From contig DVJD01000116.1 of the NCBI GenBank assembly GCA_018710785.1, forward strand, positions 1 through 64,000: DNA of 64,000 bases, given 5' to 3'. The notes beneath the pieces are model-generated. The model saw nothing but the letters and a program-made list of their open reading frames with translations, ran no database searches and had not been told where the DNA came from. The number at the start of each line of letters is the position of its first letter. Position 1 is the first letter of the stretch. Both the position numbers and the translations under genes were made by a program. The stretch is from Candidatus Fimimorpha excrementavium (GTDB taxonomy: Bacteria; Bacillota; Clostridia; Lachnospirales; Lachnospiraceae). Positions 17,210-26,328 of this stretch are shown piece after piece.

Positions 17210-18469
17210 GTGAGAATTATTTCCTATATAAAAGATCTTATGTATGAGCGCAAATGGTTTAACCGTGCGGCGATTAATTATAATATGCTGCTCGCAATTA
17301 TTTTCCTTTGTGTATTTGGCGTAATTATGATTTACAGTGCCAGCTATTATTATGCCCAGACAGCGTATGGGTATGAATCATCTTATTTTCTGAAGAATCA
17401 GGCAAAGTTTGTGGCAGTGGGATTTGTTATGATGATCGCGCTGTCTTTCATTGATTATCATGTGTGGAAAGAATTATCCGGATTTGCTGTTTTCGGAGCG
17501 TTTGCCCTGGTGCTGCTGCTTCTGGTACCCGGTATTGGAAGAGCGTCCCATGGGGCAGTCCGCTGGCTGCGCTTCGGACCGATTCAGTTTCAGGCAGCAG
17601 AGCCCATTAAGCTGTGTATGATCATGTTTTTGGCTTATTTTATCGATAAGACAAAGATGGATACCATGAAGAAGGCGGTGATTGCCCTTGTAATCTCTGG
17701 TCTGCTCAGCGTTTTGGTGTGGCAGATTTCAGATAATATGAGTACAGCCATTGTCATTATGGGGATTTGTATTCTTTTGATTTTTATTGCAAATCCGAAA
17801 ATGAATGCGAAAATCTGTATTGGCGTTGTGATTGGCTTCCTTGTTTTTCTGCTGATCGGAGTATTTGTGGTGGATCAGATCATACCCGCTTCCGAAAATG
17901 AGAATTTTCGTATCACGAGAATCCGCGCGTGGCTGCATCCCACCGATCCGCTTTACGCATCTGATAAAGCCATGCAGCCGGCACAGGCACTGTATGCCAT
18001 AGGAGCGGGAGGCCTGTTTGGCAAGGGACTGGGACAGAGCCTGATTAAGTTTCGCCTCCCGGAACCGCACAATGATTACATTTTGGCGATCATCGCGGAG
18101 GAACTGGGGATTTTTGGCGTCGTCCTTCTGATGTTTCTGTTTGTGTATCTGCTGTATCAGATTTACAGGATTGCGCAGAATGCCAGGGATTTGTTCGGAA
18201 AGATGATCGCAGCCGGAGTATTCGCGCAGATCGCGCTTCAGGTGGTACTGAATGTGGCGGTGGTATCCAGCGTGATTCCTTCCACCGGTGTTACACTGCC
18301 GTTTATCAGTTCCGGAGGAGCTTCCGTAATTTTCCTTATGGCCGAACTGGGCGTGGTATTCAGTGTGGATAAGTGGACCAAGGAACAGGGATATTATCGG
18401 GAAGCCAAAAAGTATGTAGAGCAGCAGGAGAAAAAGCGGAACAAGAAATATCAGGGAGGATATTTATGA
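17210..18469 (+). CDS. FtsW/RodA/SpoVE family protein, RodA-like (GTG start)
   Basis: MIYSASYYYAQTAYGYESSYFLKNQ, GAVRWLRFGPIQFQAAEPIKL, LPEPHNDYILAIIAEELGIFG, STGVTLPFISSGGAS. Confidence 0.93.
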   Translation: MRIISYIKDLMYERKWFNRAAINYNMLLAIIFLCVFGVIMIYSASYYYAQTAYGYESSYFLKNQAKFVAVGFVMMIALSFIDYHVWKELSGFAVFGAFALVLLLLVPGIGRASHGAVRWLRFGPIQFQAAEPIKLCMIMFLAYFIDKTKMDTMKKAVIALVISGLLSVLVWQISDNMSTAIVIMGICILLIFIANPKMNAKICIGVVIGFLVFLLIGVFVVDQIIPASENENFRITRIRAWLHPTDPLYASDKAMQPAQALYAIGAGGLFGKGLGQSLIKFRLPEPHNDYILAIIAEELGIFGVVLLMFLFVYLLYQIYRIAQNARDLFGKMIAAGVFAQIALQVVLNVAVVSSVIPSTGVTLPFISSGGASVIFLMAELGVVFSVDKWTKEQGYYREAKKYVEQQEKKRNKKYQGGYL

Positions 18470-19008
18470 TTCATGAAGCAATCATATTTGCTGCATGTGC
18501 CCATGAAGGGCAGAAGCGAAAAGGAACCAATGTCCCTTACATCGTACATCCGTTTGAAGTAGCTCAGATTTTAACCGATGCGGGGGGCTCCGAATCACTG
18601 GTATGTGCCGGTTTACTGCACGATACCGTGGAAGACACAGGAGTGACGCTGGAAGAGATCCAAAGTAAATTCGGAGGAGAGGTGGCTGCCCTTGTCGGTC
18701 TGATGACAGAAGAGAAATCTCTGTCATGGGAAGAGCGAAAGCAGCAAGCCATAGACGCTGTAGACGATGCCATGTCCAGAGAGGCAAAAATGCTGGTCTG
18801 TGCGGATAAGCTGTCGAATCTGAGAAGCATTCAAAGAGATATGGATGCCATCGGAGAATCAGTTTGGTCCAGATTCCGGCGGGGAAAAGAAAAACAAAAG
18901 TGGTATTATGGAACGATGATTGAACGGCTTTCCTGTCTGGAAACCTATCCCATGTATGGGGAATTGAAGAAATTATTCAGCCAGGTGTTTGAAGGGGAAC
19001 GGAACTAG
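18466..19008 (+). CDS. HD-domain protein, MESH1/SpoT hydrolase-like
   Basis: ACAHEGQKRKGTNVPYIVHPFEVAQIL, CAGLLHDTVEDTGVTLEEI. ATGA overlap with previous gene. Confidence 0.85.
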   Translation: MIHEAIIFAACAHEGQKRKGTNVPYIVHPFEVAQILTDAGGSESLVCAGLLHDTVEDTGVTLEEIQSKFGGEVAALVGLMTEEKSLSWEERKQQAIDAVDDAMSREAKMLVCADKLSNLRSIQRDMDAIGESVWSRFRRGKEKQKWYYGTMIERLSCLETYPMYGELKKLFSQVFEGERN

Positions 19009-19054
19009 CCGAAACCATCGCCAAACAATGCCAAACGAACATGTACGACAAAAT

Positions 19055-19090
19055 CGGACATTTGGGCAATGAAAATTGCCCGGATGTCCG
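19055..19090. terminator. Bidirectional hairpin between convergent genes
   Basis: CGGACATTTGGGCAAT-gaaa-ATTGCCCGGATGTCCG. Confidence 0.7.
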
Positions 19091-19219
19091 TTAGTCTTTT
19101 CGGATGTGTTCCTGGATGTGTTCTGTGATTTCGTCTGCGTTGCTGGCTGCTTTTAAGAGCGCGTAGAGGCAGAAAACGGTCAAAATGACTGCACAGATAA
19201 CGAGAATTGCTGTAAGCAT
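19091..19219 (-). CDS. Small (42 aa) single-TM hypothetical protein
   Basis: MLTAILVICAVILTVFCLYALLKAASNADEITEHIQEHIRKD preceded by AAAGGAGGGTTCGCATG. Confidence 0.55.
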   Translation of the reverse strand: MLTAILVICAVILTVFCLYALLKAASNADEITEHIQEHIRKD

Positions 19220-19314
19220 GCGAACCCTCCTTTTTGGATTGTATTTGCTGTTATTTTTGCCAAAGGACAGGATTTTATTCAACCGCGCGTTTGCCCGCAG
19301 TTCAAAGTATGATC

Positions 19315-19343
19315 TTGACAGAAAGAAAAACAAATTTTATAAT
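19315..19343 (+). promoter_or_regulatory. Sigma-A promoter for DAHP synthase
   Basis: TTGACA (19315-19320), 17-bp spacer, TATAAT (19338-19343). Confidence 0.8.
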
Positions 19344-19476
19344 GGAACCAAATTTTTTTCACAGCAGTCCTTATTTTTTTGCCGGAAAGCCGATGCTGTG
19401 GGAATAAAACAGAGCGGGCAACTGCTTTGTTTGGAATTGTATGCCAGTCAGAGGGCTGGAGAAAAGAGGAAAAAGG

Positions 19477-20511
19477 ATGAGTTTTACATTTGAGAAAAAG
19501 CTGCCTACGCCGGAGGCGATTCGGGCAGAATATCCCATATCAGACCAAATTGCTGAGATTAAGACAAAGAGAGATGCAGAAATTCGGGACGTATTCACAG
19601 GCAGAAGTGATAAATTTGTCGTAATCATAGGCCCATGTTCCGCTGACAATGAGGATGCAGTCTGCGATTACGTGGATCGCCTGAGCCGTGTACAGGAAAA
19701 AGTAAAGGATAAATTGATTCTGATTCCCCGTATTTATACGAATAAACCAAGGACAACAGGAGAGGGATACAAGGGAATGATCCATCAGCCGGATCCGGAA
19801 AAGAAACCGGATATGCTGGCAGGTATTCTGGCCATCCGTCATATGCATATCCGTGCCATCGAGGAGAGCGGTCTGACCGCAGCGGATGAGATGCTCTATC
19901 CGGAAAACTGGACCTATCTTTCGGATCTGTTATCCTATGTGGCCATCGGGGCACGGTCTGTGGAGAATCAGCAGCATCGTTTGACGGTCAGCGGTATCGA
20001 TATTCCGGCAGGAATGAAAAATCCCACCAGCGGGGACTACTCTGTTATGCTGAATTCTGTCTATGCCGGACAGCATGGTCATGATTTTATTTTCAGAGGA
20101 TGGGAAGTCCGCACCACAGGAAATGAAATGACCCACACCGTCCTTCGGGGAGCGACCAACAAACATGGGCAGGCCATACCAAATTATCACTATGAGGATT
20201 TGGTTCGTCTGGTGGATATGTACAATGAACGCGAACTGAAAAATCCGGCCTGCGTGGTGGATGCCAACCATTCCAATTCCAACAAACAGTACATGGAGCA
20301 AATCCGTATCGTGAAAGAAGTCCTTCACAGCAGAAATCATTCCAAAGAGGTGGCGGATCTGGTGAAAGGAGTAATGATAGAAAGTTATATTGAGGCAGGG
20401 TGCCAAAAAATCGGAACAGAGCACCATGTGTATGGAAAGTCCATTACCGATCCGTGTTTGGATTGGAAGTCTTCCGAAGAATTGATTTACGAAATCGCAG
20501 ATAAGGTGTGA
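19477..20511 (+). CDS. 3-deoxy-7-phosphoheptulonate synthase (type I DAHP synthase)
   Basis: VVIIGPCSADNEDAV, PRIYTNKPRTTGEGYKGM, WTYLSDLLSYVAIGARSVENQQHR, DANHSNSNKQ. Confidence 0.95.
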   Translation: MSFTFEKKLPTPEAIRAEYPISDQIAEIKTKRDAEIRDVFTGRSDKFVVIIGPCSADNEDAVCDYVDRLSRVQEKVKDKLILIPRIYTNKPRTTGEGYKGMIHQPDPEKKPDMLAGILAIRHMHIRAIEESGLTAADEMLYPENWTYLSDLLSYVAIGARSVENQQHRLTVSGIDIPAGMKNPTSGDYSVMLNSVYAGQHGHDFIFRGWEVRTTGNEMTHTVLRGATNKHGQAIPNYHYEDLVRLVDMYNERELKNPACVVDANHSNSNKQYMEQIRIVKEVLHSRNHSKEVADLVKGVMIESYIEAGCQKIGTEHHVYGKSITDPCLDWKSSEELIYEIADKV

Positions 20512-20528
20512 GAATATAGTGGGAAAGC

Positions 20529-20591
20529 CAAATACCCCGCAGCAAGCTACGCTGCAAATTTGATGCCCCGTAGCTTGCTGCGGGGTATTTG
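20529..20591. terminator. Perfect 23-bp-arm inverted repeat between convergent genes
   Basis: CAAATACCCCGCAGCAAGCTACG (20529-20551) / CGTAGCTTGCTGCGGGGTATTTG (20569-20591), 17-nt loop. Confidence 0.85.
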
Positions 20592-20622
20592 ACGCCGGAC
20601 AGATCCGATGGGACAGATCTTA

Positions 20623-21846
20623 TCACAGAAGACTCTGACTGAATAGTTTTTGGAAATAATCCCAGTAACCGGCTTTCTCCACCGATTCGGCCGCCAGGAT
20701 ATTGACGGAACCCAGAATGGAATCTCCCAGTTTATAAGTAAGGGTTCCGACCACATCGCCTTCCTGGATTGGAGCGGTCGGATTTTCGATGTAATTCCAC
20801 TCCTTTGTGATGGAATTAAGATCCTCTCCTGTGGTGCTCAGATAGGAGAAGGCGGAATCGTACTTCAGCGCGATATCTTCTGTTTTTCCGTCTGAGACGG
20901 CCAGACGCGGCAGCGCTTCGGGTGTCTCATCTTTGTATAATTTACAGTTGGAATAGCCATAATTAAAAAGGGTTTCTGCTTCCGCAAACCGAAGTTTGTA
21001 ATTGGGGCAGGCCATTATGACAGCGATGAGTTCCACACCCTCTTTTTCGGCAGTGGCCGAGACACAATATTTGGCTTTGCTTGTGGAACCGGTCTTGAGT
21101 CCCGTGGTCCACTGATATTGCTTGAGAAGTTTGTTGGTGTTGGCGAGTCCGAATTCTTTTGTGCCCTGGGCTGTGGTATGGGTGATATTTTCCATCCAGA
21201 TTCCGGAATACTGTTTAATCTGGGGATAATGGGTCAAAAGTTCACGGCTCATGATAGCCACGTCCCTTGCAGACGTATAGTGGTTGTCAGAATCCGTCAA
21301 TCCGCAGCAATCCTCGAAGTGGGTATTTTCCATCCCCAGAGACTGCGCCCGCGCATTCATCTGGTTCACGAATTCAGTCTCACTGCCGCTGATGTATTCG
21401 GCCATGGTGACAGAGGCATCGTTTCCGCTGGCGACGACGATGCATTTAATCAGTGTTTCCACCGTTTGCTGTTCTCCTTCTTCCAGAAATACCTGGGATC
21501 CCCCCATGGACTTTGCATAGGCACTGGTGGTGACTTCGTCGGTCAGACGGATCTGTCCGGATTCCAATGCGTCAAAAATCAGGATCAGTGTCATGATTTT
21601 GGTGATGCTGGCAGGACTTAAGCGGGTATCAGGATCCTGACTGCATATAATCTGCCCGGTGCTGGCTTCCATCAGAACATAGGAAGGGGCAGTGATGCCA
21701 AGATCAGGAGAAGCATCGGCTGCTTCTGCCTCGGCGGATAGGACAGTCGGATCAGAAGCCGGAAGAGAAGAAGCGGATGTAAGAAGAGGACAAACAAGAT
21801 ATGTAGTGAGACAAAGGGTGCATAAATAAGTTAAGAAACTTCTCAT
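20623..21846 (-). CDS. D-alanyl-D-alanine carboxypeptidase (PBP5/DacF family)
   Basis: DTRLSPASITKIMTLILIFDAL (SxxK), MAEYISGSETEFVNQMNARA, TTGLKTGSTSKAKYC (KTG). Confidence 0.94.
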   Translation of the reverse strand: MRSFLTYLCTLCLTTYLVCPLLTSASSLPASDPTVLSAEAEAADASPDLGITAPSYVLMEASTGQIICSQDPDTRLSPASITKIMTLILIFDALESGQIRLTDEVTTSAYAKSMGGSQVFLEEGEQQTVETLIKCIVVASGNDASVTMAEYISGSETEFVNQMNARAQSLGMENTHFEDCCGLTDSDNHYTSARDVAIMSRELLTHYPQIKQYSGIWMENITHTTAQGTKEFGLANTNKLLKQYQWTTGLKTGSTSKAKYCVSATAEKEGVELIAVIMACPNYKLRFAEAETLFNYGYSNCKLYKDETPEALPRLAVSDGKTEDIALKYDSAFSYLSTTGEDLNSITKEWNYIENPTAPIQEGDVVGTLTYKLGDSILGSVNILAAESVEKAGYWDYFQKLFSQSLL

Positions 21847-21970
21847 GAGAAAAAACCTTTCCAAGTCTTTAGTATCATTATAAGTGGCTTAGAGGGGAAA
21901 TATGCGAAAAGTGTGTGGATAAACGGAAAAGGAATGGCAAAACAGAAAGAGACGTGAGAGAAAGAGAACA

Positions 21971-22846
21971 ATGAATGTGTGGATAATTCTTGCAGTTATG
22001 GTCGGCATCGGAATTCTTTTGCTTCTGCGTTCCAGGTATGAATGCCGGACGCTGACTGTGACAAGATATCAGATACGATCCGATAAAGTGGGGAAAGAAT
22101 TCCAGGGCTTTCGCATGGCAGTGCTGGCGGATCTCCATGAAAATACCTTTGGGGAGAAAAATAAAGAGCTGGTCGAAGCCATAGAAGAGGAACATCCGGA
22201 TGTCATTTTAATCGCCGGGGACATGATCATTGCAAAGGAGTGGAAAGAAAAAGACTTTTCCGTTCTGAGAGATCTTTTGTGGCAGCTGCGCAAGTACCCG
22301 ATTTACTATGGAAATGGAAATCATGAGCAGAGGATGGAAGAGGAGCCGGAACGTTATCCGGGATGGTATCAGGAGTTTGCAGCCATTTTGAAGCGCTGCG
22401 GGGTCTATTATCTGAAGAATGATTCGGTCGTCCTCCAGAGGGGACAGGACCGCATACGCATAACCGGAGCGGACATTGATAAGGAATATTATCAAAAGGG
22501 AAATCCGAAGGAAATGGATGATGCGTATTTGGAGACGAAGATGGGACCATGCCGAAAGGATGGGTATCAGATTTTGCTCGCCCATTCTCCTTTGTATCTG
22601 GAACAATATGAAAAATGGGGAGCGGATCTGACGTTTTCCGGTCATTTCCATGGCGGAACCATACGTCTTCCCTATCTGGGCGGCGTCATGTCCCCGCAGC
22701 TTCAGTTCTTTACAAATCGTGATAAAGGCCTTCTGAAAATCGGCCATGCAGACTGCATCATAAGCGGCGGCCTGGGAACCCATTCCATCAACATTCGTCT
22801 GAACAACCTTCCGGAATTGATCATTGTAACCTTAAACGCCCCTTGA
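21971..22846 (+). CDS. Metallophosphoesterase
   Basis: MAVLADLHENTFG, VILIAGDMIIAKE, YYGNGNHEQR, LLAHSPLYL, FSGHFHGGTIRLP. Confidence 0.92.
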   Translation: MNVWIILAVMVGIGILLLLRSRYECRTLTVTRYQIRSDKVGKEFQGFRMAVLADLHENTFGEKNKELVEAIEEEHPDVILIAGDMIIAKEWKEKDFSVLRDLLWQLRKYPIYYGNGNHEQRMEEEPERYPGWYQEFAAILKRCGVYYLKNDSVVLQRGQDRIRITGADIDKEYYQKGNPKEMDDAYLETKMGPCRKDGYQILLAHSPLYLEQYEKWGADLTFSGHFHGGTIRLPYLGGVMSPQLQFFTNRDKGLLKIGHADCIISGGLGTHSINIRLNNLPELIIVTLNAP

Positions 22847-22964
22847 GCAAAAAAATCAGGCATGGTATACTGGAGAGCAGAAAAATATGAAATTTCACCC
22901 CAAACGGAAGGCGGCATCAATGTCCCTTGGAGGTGAAACACGGGATTTGAGAGGAGAGGAATTT

Positions 22965-23753
22965 ATGAAGTTATCGGTGAAGCTGGATACCTTTGAAGGT
23001 CCGCTGGATCTGCTGCTGCACCTGATCGATAAGAATAAAGTCAGCATTTACGATATTCCCATTGCTCAGATTACCGATCAGTATATGGAATATGTCAGGC
23101 AGATGGAGAAGGAAGACCTGGATCTTGTCAGCGATTTTCTTGTGATGGCTGCGACGCTTCTTTCCATAAAAGCGAAAATGCTGCTTCCGGCAGAGAAGGA
23201 TGAGGAAGGGGAAGAAATCGATCCCAGAGAAGAACTGGTTGCCCGGTTGGTGGAATACAAATTATACAAATCCATGGCGCAGGAACTGAAAGATCTCTAC
23301 TTGGATGCGGACCGAAGTCTCTATAAAACACCCACAGTGCCAAAAGAAGTGGCAGCCTATGAGGAACCGGTGGATTTGGACCGGCTTCTGGATGGGATTA
23401 CGCTTCAGAAACTCCAGGATGTTTTTCAGATGGTAATGCGCAGACAGATGGATAAGATTGATCCGATTCGAAGCAAGTTTGGGAATATTAAACGGGATCC
23501 GGTCCGTCTTTCCGATAAGCTGGGGTATATTTTTGATTATGCCAAAGCTCACAGGAGATTTTCCTTTCAGCAGCTTCTGGAATCCCAGCATACGAAGACC
23601 GATGTGGTGGTCACTTTTCTGGCATGTCTGGAATTGATTAAAATCGGGCGGCTGCTGGTAAACCAGGAAGAGACGTTTGCCCGGATTGATCTGACCTGGA
23701 ATGAAGATTGCCCAAATCAGATTACAAAAGAAGATATGGAACAGTATGATTGA
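22965..23753 (+). CDS. scpA: Segregation and condensation protein A
   Basis: KLDTFEGPLDLLLHLIDKNKVSIYDIPIAQITDQYMEYV, LVMAATLLSIKAKMLLP. Confidence 0.96.
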   Translation: MKLSVKLDTFEGPLDLLLHLIDKNKVSIYDIPIAQITDQYMEYVRQMEKEDLDLVSDFLVMAATLLSIKAKMLLPAEKDEEGEEIDPREELVARLVEYKLYKSMAQELKDLYLDADRSLYKTPTVPKEVAAYEEPVDLDRLLDGITLQKLQDVFQMVMRRQMDKIDPIRSKFGNIKRDPVRLSDKLGYIFDYAKAHRRFSFQQLLESQHTKTDVVVTFLACLELIKIGRLLVNQEETFARIDLTWNEDCPNQITKEDMEQYD

Positions 23754-23772
23754 TAGAGGGGAAGAGACAACT

Positions 23773-24339
23773 ATGGCAGAAGAAAAAAATTGGAAAGCAG
23801 TGATTGAAGGAATCCTGTTTACCATGGGGCGTTCCGTCCGTATTTCGCAGATTGCGGCGGCGCTGGGACTTGCGGAGGAACAAGTCAGAACCCTGGCGGA
23901 GGAAATGATGAAAGAGTACGAAGATTCCGGCAGGGGAATACATATGATTGAATTGGAAGACAGCCTTCAGCTTTGTACGAAGGCAGAATATTATGAATAT
24001 CTGATTCGGATTGCCGCGCAGCCGAAAAAGCACGTTATGACGGATGCGCTTTTGGAGACCCTTTCCATTGTGGCATATAAGCAGCCCATTACAAAATCTG
24101 AAATTGAGAGGATCCGCGGGGTAAAAAGCGACCATGCGATCAATAAATTGGTGGAATATGATTTGATTGAAGAAGTTGGACGGATGGATGCCCCGGGAAA
24201 GCCCATTTTATTTGCGACGACGGAAGAATTTTTGAGAAGTTTCGGAGTCAGCTCTCTTATGGATTTGCCCATGGCAGATCCGGAGCAGATCGAGGTCATG
24301 AAAGAAGAGGCAGAGGAGGAAATATCGGTGACGCTGTAG
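23773..24339 (+). CDS. scpB: Segregation and condensation protein B
   Basis: AVIEGILFTMGRSVRISQIAAAL, LETLSIVAYKQPITKSEIERIRGVKSDHAINKL, GRPxLFATTEEFLRSFG-like motif. Confidence 0.95.
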   Translation: MAEEKNWKAVIEGILFTMGRSVRISQIAAALGLAEEQVRTLAEEMMKEYEDSGRGIHMIELEDSLQLCTKAEYYEYLIRIAAQPKKHVMTDALLETLSIVAYKQPITKSEIERIRGVKSDHAINKLVEYDLIEEVGRMDAPGKPILFATTEEFLRSFGVSSLMDLPMADPEQIEVMKEEAEEEISVTL

Positions 24340-24421
24340 GTGCAGAGGACCGGAAGTTTCGCGATGGAAAAAAGGAATAGAATGCTGCCCGTATTGATAA
24401 AATAAAAAGTGTAAAAGCACT

Positions 24422-24473
24422 TAAGCCGCCTGAAACGCATAGACTGTTATAAATGCGTGTCGCAGGTGGCTTT
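24422..24473 (+). promoter_or_regulatory. Hairpin overlapping the sigK Shine-Dalgarno
   Basis: AAGCCGCCTGAAACGCAT ... ATGCGTGTCGCAGGTGGCTT; SD AGGTGG (24464-24469) lies in the 3' arm, 6 nt before TTG 24476. Confidence 0.6.
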
Positions 24474-24475
24474 AT

Positions 24476-25096
24476 TTGAAGACATTTAAAAAACCATTGA
24501 CGAGTGCCGAAGAAAGGGAATATCTGAAGCTGCTGAAGGAGGGTGACCAAACAGCGAGGGACATTTTAATCGAGCATAACATGCGGCTGGTGGCCCATAT
24601 CATAAAGAAATACGCATTTACGGATAAAGAAATGGACGATCTGCTCTCCATCGGTACGATAGGGCTGATCAAAGCAGTCAATACATTTAATCCGGACAGA
24701 GGGAATAAGCTGAGCAGTTACGCTGCCAAATGTATTGACAATGAGATTTTAATGCTTTTGCGGAGTGAAAAAAAACGAAGTCGGGAAGTGAGCTTATATG
24801 AACCGATTGGAACGGATAAAGAAGGCAATGAGATCAACCTGATGGATGTCATTGAAATGGATGAGCGGGAAATTTCTGAGCTGGTGGCCATGAAGGAAGA
24901 TCTGAAAAAACTATATGAGGCATATGAAACCTGTCTTTCTGATAAAGAAAAAAAGGTGATCCGGTTTCGGTATGGACTATTCGGAAGTGATGAATATACG
25001 CAGAGAGAAATTGCAAAGGCTCTGGGGATATCCAGATCCTACGTATCCAGAATAGAAAAGGGCGCGCTGGCAAAGATGAAGCGGTATATGCAGTAA
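24476..25096 (+). CDS. sigK: RNA polymerase sporulation sigma factor SigK (uninterrupted, TTG start)
   Basis: IEHNMRLVAHIIKKYAFTDKEMDDLLSIGTIGLIKAVNTFNPDRGNKLSSYAAKCIDNEILMLLR; C-terminal region 4 HTH YTQREIAKALGISRSYVSRIEKGAL. Confidence 0.92.
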   Translation: MKTFKKPLTSAEEREYLKLLKEGDQTARDILIEHNMRLVAHIIKKYAFTDKEMDDLLSIGTIGLIKAVNTFNPDRGNKLSSYAAKCIDNEILMLLRSEKKRSREVSLYEPIGTDKEGNEINLMDVIEMDEREISELVAMKEDLKKLYEAYETCLSDKEKKVIRFRYGLFGSDEYTQREIAKALGISRSYVSRIEKGALAKMKRYMQ

Positions 25097-25193
25097 ACAA
25101 ATTGCGGAAAGAATGGTCCATTGACAAACAAAAGGTCTGTCAGTATACTAAAAAAGAAGCATTTTGATGATACAAACGGGAAAGGAGCAGTCC

Positions 25194-26120
25194 ATGAGAA
25201 AAGAAGAATTTTATATCAAGTCACGAAACGGAAAAGATCAGTTATACTGCAACCATTGGCTGGCAGAGGGACAGACGAAGGCTGTCGTGCAGATTGCCCA
25301 TGGAATGATTGAGCATATTCGGCGATATGAAGCATTTGCCCGTTTTTTAAATGAACATCAGATTGCTGTGATCGGACACGACCATCTGGGACATGGATAC
25401 TCCGCAAAAGAGGCGGAAGACCGAGGATATTTTTCAGATCAGGATGGAAGCAATCTTGTGATCCGGGATATGTATCAGATTACACGTTATGCCAGAAAAA
25501 GATACCCGGGAATTCCGATTATCCTTCTGGGGCACAGCATGGGCTCTTTTTTTGCCAGAAAATATATGACCGTATTTGGAAACCGGATCAATGGCGTCAT
25601 ACTTTTGGGTACGGGAAGTTATACATTTGCGGAGGCAGCAGCGGGGAAAGCTCTGGCAGCCGTGATCGGAAAAATCAAGGGAAAGCGTTTCCGCAGCCGC
25701 CTGCTGTACGAACTGATGCTGGGTTCCATGAATCGAAAAATACCAGATGCCAGAACGCCCCACGACTGGCTATCCAGGGACACAAAAGCGGTGGATGAAT
25801 ATGAACAGGATGAGCTGTGTCAGTTCCAGTTTTCAGCAGGGGCCTGCAGTGATTTCTTTTTGATACTGGCTGAGCTGGCATCCAAAAAATATTTTGACAG
25901 AATTCCAAAGCTGCTTCCCGTCTTTCTGGCATCCGGCAAAGAAGATCCGGTGGGAGATTACGGAAAAGGGGTAGAAAAAGTATATAAACAGTTTGTCAGC
26001 CTGGGAATCCGGGATTTGGAAATAAAATTATATGATGGGATGCGCCACGAACTGCTGAATGAAGTGGGGAAAGAAGAGGTTTATGACGATATTCTTTCCT
26101 GGCTGGAAAAGCGGTTTTGA
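25194..26120 (+). CDS. Alpha/beta hydrolase (monoacylglycerol lipase-like)
   Basis: VQIAHGMIEHIRRYEAFARFLNEHQIAVIGHDHLGHG, PIILLGHSMGSFFAR, YDGMRHELLNE. Confidence 0.92.
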   Translation: MRKEEFYIKSRNGKDQLYCNHWLAEGQTKAVVQIAHGMIEHIRRYEAFARFLNEHQIAVIGHDHLGHGYSAKEAEDRGYFSDQDGSNLVIRDMYQITRYARKRYPGIPIILLGHSMGSFFARKYMTVFGNRINGVILLGTGSYTFAEAAAGKALAAVIGKIKGKRFRSRLLYELMLGSMNRKIPDARTPHDWLSRDTKAVDEYEQDELCQFQFSAGACSDFFLILAELASKKYFDRIPKLLPVFLASGKEDPVGDYGKGVEKVYKQFVSLGIRDLEIKLYDGMRHELLNEVGKEEVYDDILSWLEKRF

Positions 26121-26124
26121 CGGG

Positions 26125-26185
26125 ATGAGGGTGCTGCAGAATTTGTGACGATGCGATGTATATCACGAATCTGCAGCATCCTCAT
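26125..26185. terminator. Hairpin terminator, GCTGCAGAATT family
   Basis: ATGAGGGTGCTGCAGAATTTGTGA ... TCACGAATCTGCAGCATCCTCAT followed by T6. Confidence 0.85.
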
Positions 26186-26328
26186 TTTTTCTGCAGTCCG
26201 CTGAATATCACCGCTCTGCATGCGAGAGGGGAAGATTTGACGAATCGAACATATTTTCGAATAAGTCTTGCTTTTTAGGGAAAGCAATGGTATAATCAAA
26301 GAAACAAACGTATGTTCGGAGGCGAAGT

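Noticed and set aside
19091-19333. 80-aa version of the small minus-strand ORF
   Set aside because: Upstream 38 codons have no RBS; the internal ATG at 19219 has AAAGGAGGG, so I only support the 42-aa form.
24476-25096. Possible skin-element-type disruption of sigK
   Set aside because: The ORF is continuous from N-terminal region 2 to C-terminal region 4; no insertion is present.
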